NCBI GenBank assembly: GCA_002356515.1
Contig: AP017605.1
Coordinates: forward strand, 6,433,020-6,497,019
Reading direction: 5' to 3'
Origin: Mesorhizobium loti
GTDB taxonomy: Bacteria; Pseudomonadota; Alphaproteobacteria; Rhizobiales; Rhizobiaceae
Length of the DNA: 64,000 nucleotides
The position numbers were made by a program, and so were the translations under genes. The notes under the pieces were generated by a model. It did no database searches and was not told the DNA's origin. It worked only from the letters and a program-made list of their open reading frames with translations. This document shows positions 16,072 through 24,178 of this stretch, one piece after another (positions within the stretch are counted from its first letter, which is position 1; the number at the start of each line of letters is the position of its first letter).

Positions 16072-18109
16072 CCCCATCGCGCAATTGCATGGAACGGACA
16101 AATTGGCCGGCGCTGTTGACCGGGTGGAAGACACCACGGCGCGGCACGATCATTCGACCCAGCCATACGCCGCCAGCTTCTCGGTGATGCGCGAAAGATT
16201 CCGCAGGGCGGCGCAGCGCGCCGGCGCGGAATTGTCCGAATATCTGCATCCGCTGCATGGGCCGGACGGTGAGGTTCTTGCAACCGATGTTGCATTGTTG
16301 GGCCGGCGCGACGCCTCGAAACTGATCGTGCTCATTTCCGGTACCCATGGCGTGGAGGGCGCGTTCGGCTCTGCCTGCCAGACGGCCTGGCTCAGCCAGA
16401 AAAGCCCATGGAAGCTGGACGCGAAAACGGCCGTCCTGGCAATCCACCTGATCAACCCCTGGGGAACGGCGTGGTCGCGACGCGTCAACGAGGACAATGT
16501 CGATCTCAACCGCAATTTCATCGACTGGTCCGCAGGCACACCAGAGAACAACGCCTATGCCGGACTCCATAGCATACTGACGTGCAGGGAATGGGAGGGA
16601 CCGGACCGCGTCGCTGCCGACGAGAAGCTGCTCGCAACCAGAAAACGACTCGGGCAGGCCGGGTTGGCGGCCATCGTCGAGGCCGGTCAGTATGAATTTC
16701 CGGACGGACTGTTTTATGGCGGCGCCCGCCCCGTCTGGTCGAACCGGACGCTGACCGACATCCTGTCGACTTTTGCCGCCGCCGCGCGCCATGCCATCGT
16801 CTTCGACCTACACACGGGTGCGGGACCCTATGCCTATCCGGCCTTGCTTTCGGTCGCCAGTTCCGAGCATCCCGGCATGGCCTGGGGAAAGTCCGTTTTC
16901 GGACCGGCGCTTGCCACGGTCATCACCGGATCCAATGCGACGACCAGCACGGGCATCGCCGCGACCGCGACCGGCTATGTCTCAGAAGCCGTCGTGAGAG
17001 CCATGCCGGACGCACGGGTGCTGCCGCTCGTGGTGGAATGTGGCACGCTGGACGGAGCCGCCGTCATGGATGCCGTCCAGGCCGACAACTGGCTGCATCT
17101 TTTCGGCAGGATCGATTCCGCCATCGGCAAACGGATCAAGGCAACGCTGCGCGGTGCTTTCATCCCCGACGATGCGGATTGGCAGCGAACCTGCTTGTCC
17201 ACCAGCCTGCGATACTTCGATCGCGCGCTCTCGGAATTGCGGACAGTCGAAGTCGTGACAAGCGAGCCTGACCTGAACGCACCGACAGTGCCGCCGGCCC
17301 GCATCGCCTCGGTGGATCACACTCCCGCGGCCACGGCGAGGGTCGCGACACCGGCCGTGCAGATCGAGGACCTGCACAAGAGCTTCGGCTCCCTTCTGGT
17401 GTTGAAAGGCGTCAACCTCACCGCCCATGCCGGCGAGGTGATTTCGATGATCGGCTCGTCCGGATCGGGCAAGAGCACCTTCCTGCGCTGTATCAACCTG
17501 CTGGAACAGCCGGACGGCGGCAAGGTCGCCATCGACGGCGAACTCATCAAGATGAAGCAGACGTCAAACGGCCGTGCCGGGCCTGCCGACATGGCCCAAG
17601 TCGAGCGCATTCGCGCCCGCGTCGGCATGGTGTTTCAAAGCTTCAATCTGTGGCCGCACATGACGGTGCTGGAAAACATCATCGAGGCCCCCCGGCATGT
17701 CTTGAAGGAGCCGCGCGAGAAGGCTGTCGACCACGCTCACGCCCTGCTGAAAAAGGTCGGGCTTTCCGACAAGCACGCGCATTATCCCGGCCAGTTGTCG
17801 GGAGGTCAGCAGCAGCGTGCCGCGATCGCCCGCACACTGGCGATGCGCCCAAAAGTCATCCTCTTCGACGAACCGACATCGGCGCTCGATCCCGAACTGG
17901 TCGGCGAGGTGCTGCGGGTGATCCGGCAGTTGGCCGAGGAAGGAAACACGATGATCCTCGTGACGCACGAGATGCAGTTCGCGCGCGAGGTCTCCCACAA
18001 GATTCTATTTCTCCACCAGGGAAAGGTGGAGGAGGAGGGGGCGCCGGCGGAGCTGTTCGGCAGCCCGCGTTCGGAGCGTCTGCGCCAGTTTCTGGCCCGG
18101 ACGTTGTGA
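16064..18109 (+). CDS. Fusion protein: DUF2817 M14-like peptidase plus polar amino-acid ABC ATPase
   Basis: Single uninterrupted frame of 681 residues joining two proteins normally separate. Residues about 1-415 match DUF2817, a zinc carboxypeptidase-like fold, with putative metal and catalytic motifs GTHGVEG (92-98), DLNRNF, FDLHTGAG (about 247) and VECGT (about 324). After a Pro/Ala-rich linker, residues about 432-681 are a complete HisP/GlnQ-type ATPase: Walker A GSSGSGKST, Q-loop VFQSFN, signature LSGGQQQ, Walker B VILFDEP and the switch His in VTHEM. No stop, frameshift or internal start with a strong ribosome site was seen at the junction. An upstream ATG at 16028 is possible; 16064 overlaps the previous stop (ATGAATAG) and is preferred. 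It powers the permeases at 19069 and 19781. Confidence 0.85.
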   Translation: MNSPIAQLHGTDKLAGAVDRVEDTTARHDHSTQPYAASFSVMRERFRRAAQRAGAELSEYLHPLHGPDGEVLATDVALLGRRDASKLIVLISGTHGVEGAFGSACQTAWLSQKSPWKLDAKTAVLAIHLINPWGTAWSRRVNEDNVDLNRNFIDWSAGTPENNAYAGLHSILTCREWEGPDRVAADEKLLATRKRLGQAGLAAIVEAGQYEFPDGLFYGGARPVWSNRTLTDILSTFAAAARHAIVFDLHTGAGPYAYPALLSVASSEHPGMAWGKSVFGPALATVITGSNATTSTGIAATATGYVSEAVVRAMPDARVLPLVVECGTLDGAAVMDAVQADNWLHLFGRIDSAIGKRIKATLRGAFIPDDADWQRTCLSTSLRYFDRALSELRTVEVVTSEPDLNAPTVPPARIASVDHTPAATARVATPAVQIEDLHKSFGSLLVLKGVNLTAHAGEVISMIGSSGSGKSTFLRCINLLEQPDGGKVAIDGELIKMKQTSNGRAGPADMAQVERIRARVGMVFQSFNLWPHMTVLENIIEAPRHVLKEPREKAVDHAHALLKKVGLSDKHAHYPGQLSGGQQQRAAIARTLAMRPKVILFDEPTSALDPELVGEVLRVIRQLAEEGNTMILVTHEMQFAREVSHKILFLHQGKVEEEGAPAELFGSPRSERLRQFLARTL

Positions 18110-18189
18110 GCGAAAGGCGCACCCTCGAAGGCTCCGGTCCGTGCCGGGGCAAATCTGCCAAGAATGAACATCAACAAGGGGAACTGACC

Positions 18190-18987
18190 ATGAAATTGAA
18201 AGTCTTGTCATTGCTCGCATGTCTTGCGGCAAGCACAGGAAGCGCGTTTGCCGCGGAAGGTGAACTGTCCATCGGCACGGAGGGCGCTTATCCTCCGTGG
18301 AGCATGTCCGACGCCAATGGCAACGTCACCGGTTTTGACGCGGATGTCGGTGCGTTGCTCTGCACCAAGCTCGAACTGAAGTGCCATTTCGTCGTGCAGG
18401 CTTTCGACGGCCTCATCCCGGCGCTGAAAGCCAAGCGCTTCGATGTCATCATCTCGGGCATGTCGATCACCGCTGACCGCAAGAAAGAAATCAATTTCAG
18501 CGTCGGCTACGCCGAACTCGCCAACATGTTCGTCGCCCCGAAGGGCTCGGATCTTGCCGGCGTTACCGACGTCGACACTTTGCTGAAATCCCTCGCCGGC
18601 AAGAAGGTCGGTGTGCAGGCCGGCACGACCCATGCGCATTTCCTCGAGAAGCGTGCGCCCGACGCCGATCTGAAGACCTACGACACACTTGACCAGATGC
18701 AGATCGACCTTGCGAGCGGCCGGATCGACGCGGCCTTTGCCGATCAATCCGCCCTGCAGGACTTCCTGGACAAGCCCGACGGCAAGAACTTCCAGCTGGT
18801 CGGCGTGCAGATCAAGAGCACCTTCGACCCGACGCTTGGCGAAGGCATCGGCGTCGGCATCGCGCAGGAAAACACCGAACTCAAGGCCAAGATCGACAAG
18901 GCACTTTGCGCACTGACCGCCGATGGATCGGTCGGCAAGGCCAGCCAGAAATGGTTCAAGACGGACATTTCCAGACCTTGCAACTGA
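18190..18987 (+). CDS. Periplasmic polar amino-acid-binding protein
   Basis: Family 3 solute-binding protein (HisJ/ArgT/ArtJ type), 265 residues, with a signal peptide ending AFAAEG. Family landmarks: GTEGAYPPWSMSDANG, GFDADVGALLC, FDGLIPALKAKRFDVIISGM and GVQAGTTHAHFL. It captures an amino acid or related cation for the permease pair downstream. The ATG at 18190 follows AGGGGAAC. It begins 80 bases after the peptidase-ATPase gene, and a strong hairpin at 19006-19034 separates it from the permeases. Predicted ligand class only: the closest look is to basic amino-acid binders, but this cannot be settled by eye. Confidence 0.87.
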   Translation: MKLKVLSLLACLAASTGSAFAAEGELSIGTEGAYPPWSMSDANGNVTGFDADVGALLCTKLELKCHFVVQAFDGLIPALKAKRFDVIISGMSITADRKKEINFSVGYAELANMFVAPKGSDLAGVTDVDTLLKSLAGKKVGVQAGTTHAHFLEKRAPDADLKTYDTLDQMQIDLASGRIDAAFADQSALQDFLDKPDGKNFQLVGVQIKSTFDPTLGEGIGVGIAQENTELKAKIDKALCALTADGSVGKASQKWFKTDISRPCN

Positions 18988-19005
18988 CGCGCTTCAACGC
19001 GCGGC

Positions 19006-19034
19006 GTCGCATGCGCCGGACCGGCGCATGCGAC
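19006..19034 (+). terminator. Intercistronic hairpin after the binding-protein gene
   Basis: Fourteen-base arms GTCGCATGCGCCGG and CCGGCGCATGCGAC separated by one base (realistically a 12-base stem with a GGACC loop), with no T-run. It lies between the binding protein and its permeases, so it probably stabilises the upstream mRNA or attenuates read-through rather than fully terminating. Confidence 0.65.
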
Positions 19035-19068
19035 TGCCTCGTTCACACTTGGGAATAGAGCAACACAG

Positions 19069-19776
19069 ATGGAATTCGGTCTCTGGCAGGTTTGGGAAGC
19101 GGGTTGGGTGACCGCCATTCTGCGCGGCGCTGCCGTGACGATCGCGGTCGGCTTGTCCAGCATGGTCGCCGGGCTGCTGATTGGCGTTGTCTGTGGGCTG
19201 ATCAAATGGGCCAGGATATATCCGCTCTCACTCCTGGTGGACGGATATACGTCCGTGGTGCGCGGCGTTCCCGAACTGCTCGTTATCTACCTTCTGTTTT
19301 TCAGTTCGGTTCAATTTGTCACGAAGGTCATCACTGCTTTCGGCTACGCCGGGCTGGCGGAGAGCGGTTATGCGTTCGTCATCGCGATCATCGCCATCGG
19401 TGCGATCTCGGGCGCCTACTCGACCGAGGTGATCCGGGGGGCACTGGCATCCATCCCTAGCGGACACATTGAGGCCGCGCGCGCCCTTGGCCTGCCCGGA
19501 GGCCGTATCTTCCGCCGCATCATAGCCCCGCAGATGCTACGCATTGCTGTTCCAGGCATAAACAATGTCTGGCAGACCACGATCAAGGACACGGCCCTGG
19601 TTTCCGTGGTCGGGCTTCAGGAACTGATGCGCATTTCCTACATCGGCGCGAACTCCACACGCCATCCGTTTATCTTCTATCTGATCGCGGCCGTCGTCTA
19701 TCTGGTCATCACGCTTGTCAGCCAGGCCGGCTTCGATGGGATCGAGCGCCTGCTTCGGCTGCGGGCGAGGAGGTAG
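19069..19776 (+). CDS. Amino-acid ABC transporter permease, HisQ type
   Basis: Inner-membrane subunit of 235 residues with about five hydrophobic helices. The ABC-contact EAA loop appears as GHIEAARALGLPGGRIFRRI (residues about 133-152), and the N-terminal VTAILRGAAVTIAVGL is characteristic of the HisQ/GlnP family. It follows the hairpin at 19006 and precedes the second permease by four bases. It works with the ATPase half of the 16064 fusion and the 18190 binding protein. Confidence 0.88.
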   Translation: MEFGLWQVWEAGWVTAILRGAAVTIAVGLSSMVAGLLIGVVCGLIKWARIYPLSLLVDGYTSVVRGVPELLVIYLLFFSSVQFVTKVITAFGYAGLAESGYAFVIAIIAIGAISGAYSTEVIRGALASIPSGHIEAARALGLPGGRIFRRIIAPQMLRIAVPGINNVWQTTIKDTALVSVVGLQELMRISYIGANSTRHPFIFYLIAAVVYLVITLVSQAGFDGIERLLRLRARR

Positions 19777-19780
19777 GACC

Positions 19781-20524
19781 ATGGAACTCATCCAGCTTGC
19801 GGTTCCGGTTCTCCTCAAGGGGCTATGGGTGACAGCCGCGCTGACGCTGGTCTCGGTGCTCATTGGCTTCAATCTCGGCCTGGGACTGGCACTGATGCGG
19901 CTGTCGTCGAATGCCTTCTCGGCCGGCTTTGCCAAATATTACAGCAATGTCTTTCGCGGCACGCCGCTGCTGGTCCAGATATTCATTTTCTACTATGGGC
20001 TCGGCGAGGTCAGCCTGGTCAGGAACAACCCCGTTCTGTGGTGGGTGATCAGCGACGGCTCGCGATGCGCCGTGCTGGCATTGGCGCTCAACACCGCGGC
20101 CTATACGTCCGAGATCCTGCGCGGGGGGCTGATGTCGGTGCCAGCCGGCTTGGTCGAAGCAGCTCAGGCTTGCGGCATGTCGCGGGTTCTGCGCTTTCGC
20201 CGCATCGAGTTCCCGCTCGCGATACGCCAGGCCCTGCCGGCCTATGGCAATGAGCTCATTCTTGTGGTCAAGGGGACAAGCTTGGCCTCTACGATCACCG
20301 TGCTGGAAATCACCGGCTACGCCAAGCGGCTCATGAGCCAGACCTTCGCGATCTTCGAAATTTTCGCAATTGCCGGCATATTATACCTGGTCATCAATCT
20401 GCTGTTGATCACGATCACCCGCTCCATCGAGCGTTGGCTTATGCGGCATGAGTCGCAATCGCGCCATGAATTGAACGCGCCGCGATCAGAGGAAGCCGCA
20501 GCGGTTTCGCGAGGACCCTCCTGA
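19781..20524 (+). CDS. Amino-acid ABC transporter permease, HisM type
   Basis: Second membrane subunit, 247 residues, with a typical GLWVTAALTLVSVLIGFNLG first helix, the FRGTPLLVQIFIFYYGL segment, and EAA loop GLVEAAQACGMSRVLRFRRI. The longer frame begins at 19715 within the preceding gene; ATG 19781, four bases after that gene and preceded by GAGGAGG, is the evident start. It is the last gene of the LysR-linked operon; no clear terminator was seen in the 170 bases that follow. Confidence 0.88.
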   Translation: MELIQLAVPVLLKGLWVTAALTLVSVLIGFNLGLGLALMRLSSNAFSAGFAKYYSNVFRGTPLLVQIFIFYYGLGEVSLVRNNPVLWWVISDGSRCAVLALALNTAAYTSEILRGGLMSVPAGLVEAAQACGMSRVLRFRRIEFPLAIRQALPAYGNELILVVKGTSLASTITVLEITGYAKRLMSQTFAIFEIFAIAGILYLVINLLLITITRSIERWLMRHESQSRHELNAPRSEEAAAVSRGPS

Positions 20525-20696
20525 AATTTGGCGAGCATGGCGGACCGCGCGTCATCTTCTAGGTTTTGCCGAGGACAGGCTTTGTGTTAGCGGTTTTCGC
20601 AATCGCTCGTCCCGCTTCTCGCATCTGAGGCATCTGTGTCATTGATCAGTTCCCTGGCGATGGCGAGTAAATGCGGGTGAGTGCGCCATGATGCTG

Positions 20697-22031
20697 TCAA
20701 CCGCCCACGCCATCACGGATCGCTGAGAAGTAGCGGTCGGTGCCGACCTGCCCGCCCTTCAACGCCACCTCTAGCCCCTCGATCACCTTGATGCGCGAAT
20801 GGGCAACGCAGAGCGGCGAGCCGGGTGACGCCGGCAACGGCATCCTGACCGTCAGCGCGTCGACGCCCATCTGTCCCAGCGCGTGGCTGGATGTGTCGCC
20901 GCCGGCGATGATGACGCGCTTCAGGTCCTGCTCTTCGGTCAGTTGCCGCAGCAGCGTGCCGAGGCCGCGGCCGAGCTTGTGGCGGGCGCCTTGCTCACGG
21001 TCGATCTCGGCGCCGCGATCAGCGGCAGGTCCGAGTGCCGTGTAGAGGATGACGCTGCGCCCGGCTTCCAGGCTGGAGCGGCCGCGCGCGGCCGCGCGCG
21101 CGATCGCCAGTTCGGAAACCTCCGAGACCAGTTCGATCGGATCAACTTCGATCCCATCGAATCCGTCGGTCAGCGCATGGCGGATCTGCCGTTCCGTGGT
21201 CGGCGAGCAGCTGCCCGAAACCACCGCGACGCGGCCGGCAGAGCCCGGTGGCGAAAAGCGGGACTCGGCGCGAACGGCGGCAGTCTCCGCCCATTCGGCG
21301 AGTAGCGCGTACTCGACGCCGGACGAGCCGACGACGAAGGAGCCGCCGGGCTTGCGGCTGCGCCATATCTCCTTGCCGGCAAGCCCCTGGCTTTCCGGAC
21401 TGTCGACATCGATGAGGACGATCGCGGCGCCATCCTCAGCGAGGCGATCAAAGGCGGCCGACCGGTTGGCCGAACGCAGCGTCGCCAGGTCGAGCAATCC
21501 CGAGGGCAGAGCGGTCTGCCGCGACAGATGGATCAGAAGGTCAGCCTCGTCCATTGGCGTCGCCGGATGGCGGCTCATCACCGGATGGCGGTCGATGCGG
21601 TAATATCGATCGCGATAGGCCGCGAACAGGTGGCCGAAGGCGGTGTAGCGCTTGAGCTGCGGTGCGCCGACCAGCAGCGGCACGCTGCCCTGTGCGAACA
21701 CCGCGCGGCCGATCTCGATCGCCCGGCCGATGTTGCCGATCGTCGGGCTGGAATCGAAGGTCGAGCAGACCTTGTAGTGGCAGATGGCGGCGTTCAGCGT
21801 ATTCAGCCATGCGAAGGCCTCCTTGAGATGCGTGTCCATCCACAGCGGCGTCTCGCTGCGGCTGGTGCCGGCCAGGCCGACTGCACGGCAATGCGAGAAC
21901 TGCGCCAGCTGCGCTTCGTCCGGCTGGCGCATGAACAGCACCGTCGGAACGCCACCGAGCTCCAGCGCCTCCATCACATCGGTCGATCCGGTGAGGTCGT
22001 CGCCATAATAGCTGAGCAGAAGGTCCTGCAT
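20697..22031 (-). CDS. oiaK: Four-carbon acid sugar kinase family, probable 3-oxo-isoapionate kinase
   Basis: DUF1537-family kinase of 444 residues. N-terminal substrate domain begins LSYYGDDLTGSTDVMEAL; the C-terminal nucleotide domain shows VVSGSCSPTTERQI and IIAGGDTSSHAL. The family phosphorylates acid sugars. Lying directly behind a RuBisCO-like protein and in a locus with ApsD, ApnL and ApnO homologues, it fits OiaK, which makes 3-oxo-isoapionate 4-phosphate in the D-apiose pathway. The start is three bases after the RuBisCO-like gene, so the two are one transcript. The exact substrate is inferred from context. Confidence 0.82.
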   Translation of the reverse strand: MQDLLLSYYGDDLTGSTDVMEALELGGVPTVLFMRQPDEAQLAQFSHCRAVGLAGTSRSETPLWMDTHLKEAFAWLNTLNAAICHYKVCSTFDSSPTIGNIGRAIEIGRAVFAQGSVPLLVGAPQLKRYTAFGHLFAAYRDRYYRIDRHPVMSRHPATPMDEADLLIHLSRQTALPSGLLDLATLRSANRSAAFDRLAEDGAAIVLIDVDSPESQGLAGKEIWRSRKPGGSFVVGSSGVEYALLAEWAETAAVRAESRFSPPGSAGRVAVVSGSCSPTTERQIRHALTDGFDGIEVDPIELVSEVSELAIARAAARGRSSLEAGRSVILYTALGPAADRGAEIDREQGARHKLGRGLGTLLRQLTEEQDLKRVIIAGGDTSSHALGQMGVDALTVRMPLPASPGSPLCVAHSRIKVIEGLEVALKGGQVGTDRYFSAIRDGVGG

Positions 22032-22034
22032 GGC

Positions 22035-23285
22035 TCAGGCCGCCTTGCCGTCGCCGAACTTTTCGATCGAGCGGGCCAGTTCCGCATGGCTCCTGGCGAA
22101 GTCCGCCAGCGGAATGCCATCGACCGCCGCTTGCCAGGCCTGCTGCACGGCACGCACGCCGGCGCCCGGCCCGTCCGGATGGCTGACGATGCCGCCGCCG
22201 CACAGATAGAGCAGGTCGACCGTGCGGCCGGTGCGCTCATAGGTCTCCGGCGCCTGGCCGCCCCATTGGCCCGACCCCGCCACCGGCAGGGCGCAATCGT
22301 CGGGCGAAAACAGCGGCGTCGTCACCGCCTCGAAGGAACGGACGAAGGAGTCATCCGGCTCCCAGTACTTTGATGCAATGCCGTTGATCTGGAACTGGTC
22401 GACACCGAGCAATCGCCAGAACTGCTGCCAGACCTTGAAATCCATGCCGAGGCCGGGATGGCGGGTGAGGATGTCCCAGCCATTGCGGTGGGCGTGCAGG
22501 ACAAGGCTGGAGCGCTTTCTCAAGTAAGCCATGCCGCCGAAGCCGATGGAGTTGATGTTGACCACGGCGCAATTGCCGCCGGCCGCAAGCACCAGATCGT
22601 GGTTACGCATCATCTCGTCGGGATCGGCATGCGAGATGCCGAAGGCATACATCACCTTCTTGCCGGTCTTCTGCTCGTGGTCGAGGATCAGCGGCATGAT
22701 CGCCTTCACCCGCTCCGAGAGCGGCGAGTAGGCCGGGCTCATCAGCTTCTCATCGTCCTTGATGAAATCGACGCCGGCCTCGATCAGCTCGCCCACCATC
22801 GCCGCCGTCTCGGGCGGCCGCAAGCCCAGCGCCGGCTTGACGATGGTGCCGATGATGGGTCGGCCCTCGACGCCGGTCAGCCGGCGGCTGCCTGCGACGC
22901 CGAACTGCGGGCCTGGATGGGCGCCCTTGAATTCTTGCGGCAGCTTCATGTCGACGACGCGGATGCCGGACAGGCCCTTGATCGAGTAGGTGCCGCCGAT
23001 GGCGATGGTCATCAGCGCCGAAAGGTCGGTGCCGATCGCATCGAACGGGAATGCGATGTCGACATCGGCGCGCTTGAAAGGGCCGCTGCCGGCCTCGGGA
23101 ATGGACGGCAGCTGCGCATCGGGCAGATGCCGGATCGCCAGCACCCGCGCCGCGACGCGGGCCTTCAGCTCCTCGGTCTCGCCGGGCAGGGCGACAAAGG
23201 TACCGGTCGACTGGTCGCTGGCGATCTTGGCCGCCAGCGCTTCGATGCTGTCAGGCGTTTCGATGCGATAGGTGAGGATGATCAT
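22035..23285 (-). CDS. oiaX: RuBisCO-like protein, probable 3-oxo-isoapionate-4-phosphate decarboxylase
   Basis: RuBisCO large-chain homologue of 416 residues that does not fix CO2. The active-site lysine region IGTIVKP (Lys150) and the carbamate/metal motif FIKDDE (Lys176, Asp178, Glu179) are present; the residue pattern after KP (ALGL) differs from true RuBisCO (KPKLG). In the apiose pathway such a protein (OiaX) removes CO2 from 3-oxo-isoapionate 4-phosphate to give L-erythrulose 1-phosphate; the related OiaT catalyses a transcarboxylation/hydrolysis instead and cannot be excluded. The frame extends to a TTG at 23327 overlapping an operator, so ATG 23285 is preferred. Confidence 0.82.
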   Translation of the reverse strand: MIILTYRIETPDSIEALAAKIASDQSTGTFVALPGETEELKARVAARVLAIRHLPDAQLPSIPEAGSGPFKRADVDIAFPFDAIGTDLSALMTIAIGGTYSIKGLSGIRVVDMKLPQEFKGAHPGPQFGVAGSRRLTGVEGRPIIGTIVKPALGLRPPETAAMVGELIEAGVDFIKDDEKLMSPAYSPLSERVKAIMPLILDHEQKTGKKVMYAFGISHADPDEMMRNHDLVLAAGGNCAVVNINSIGFGGMAYLRKRSSLVLHAHRNGWDILTRHPGLGMDFKVWQQFWRLLGVDQFQINGIASKYWEPDDSFVRSFEAVTTPLFSPDDCALPVAGSGQWGGQAPETYERTGRTVDLLYLCGGGIVSHPDGPGAGVRAVQQAWQAAVDGIPLADFARSHAELARSIEKFGDGKAA

Positions 23286-23329
23286 GGCCGGTCGAAAGCG
23301 TCCGAAAAAAGTTTTGTTGCGCTCCAAAT

Positions 23330-23347
23330 CTGGTATAATGAGTACAT
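23330..23347. promoter_or_regulatory. Putative GntR operator A (oiaX promoter)
   Basis: CTGGTATAATGAGTACAT, containing GTA-N7-TAC symmetry. It lies 45 bases before oiaX and about 116 before the divergent GntR gene. The core CTGGTATAAT recurs at 31577, 32682 and 37400. Confidence 0.65.
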
Positions 23348-23462
23348 AAGTATTGCAAGCAAATATCCCGATTTCGCGTTACGCGGCGGGCAAGGCGCAG
23401 GCATTCCGGGAATCGCGCCAGGGATGCTAAACAGGAACCGGGCCAGGGAGTGATTCGTCACG

Positions 23463-24176
23463 ATGAACCGTTCGGAGCCGATCGTCCGGCGCAAGCTTTC
23501 CGATGAAGTCTTTGCAAGGCTGAAGCGGCTGATCACCAGCGGCGAGCTGCAGCCGGGCGACGACATGCCGTCGGAACGCGAATTGATGGAGCGCTTCGAG
23601 GTTGGCCGGCCGGCCATCCGCGAGGCGATGCAGGCGCTGAGCAATATGGGCCTTGTCGCCATCTCGCATGGCGAGCGGGCCAAGGTGCTGCAACTCACCG
23701 CCAAGTCGATCATCAAGCAGGTCGATGGCGCGGCCAAGATCATCCTGTCATCGTCGAAGGACACGCTCGAGCACCTCAAGACCGCGCGTATCTTCTTCGA
23801 ACGCGGCATGGTCAGGGAAGCCGCCGAGAAGGCCACCGTCGAGGATGTGCAGCGGCTCAAGGCAACCGTCGCCGAGCAGCGCGCCGCGCGCGGCGATTCC
23901 GAAGCCTTCATTTCCGCCGACATGAAATTCCACACCCAGATCGCGATGATATCGGGCAACCCGATCTATGTCGCCGTCAGCGAGGCGATGCTCGGCTGGC
24001 TGAAGGAATATCACACCGAGATGCTGATCTGGACCGGTAAGGAAAAGTACACGCTGACCGAGCACGAAGAGATCGTCGACCGCATCGAGCAGCGGGACGC
24101 CGAAGGCGCCGAAAAGGCGATGATCAAGCATCTCGAACGCTCACGCGCGCTCTATGTGATGAACTCCGAGAAGTAG
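23463..24176 (+). CDS. GntR-family (FadR/FCD) regulator of the apiose locus
   Basis: Regulator of 237 residues with an N-terminal winged helix (LITSGELQPGDDMPSERELM, then VGRPAIREAMQAL) and an all-helical FCD ligand domain whose metal-binding Asp and His residues fall in DMKFHTQIAMISGN and EHEEIVDRI. It is divergent from oiaX-oiaK and convergent with apnL (two-base gap). The shared CTGGTATAAT-type sites in front of the catabolic and transport genes are its probable targets, most likely as a repressor released by a pathway intermediate. GGGAG precedes the ATG. Confidence 0.86.
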   Translation: MNRSEPIVRRKLSDEVFARLKRLITSGELQPGDDMPSERELMERFEVGRPAIREAMQALSNMGLVAISHGERAKVLQLTAKSIIKQVDGAAKIILSSSKDTLEHLKTARIFFERGMVREAAEKATVEDVQRLKATVAEQRAARGDSEAFISADMKFHTQIAMISGNPIYVAVSEAMLGWLKEYHTEMLIWTGKEKYTLTEHEEIVDRIEQRDAEGAEKAMIKHLERSRALYVMNSEK

Positions 24177-24178
24177 GC

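Noticed and set aside
22458..23453. Forward frame of 331 residues across the RuBisCO-like gene
   Set aside because: Antisense to oiaX and running through the GntR operator; no recognisable domain.
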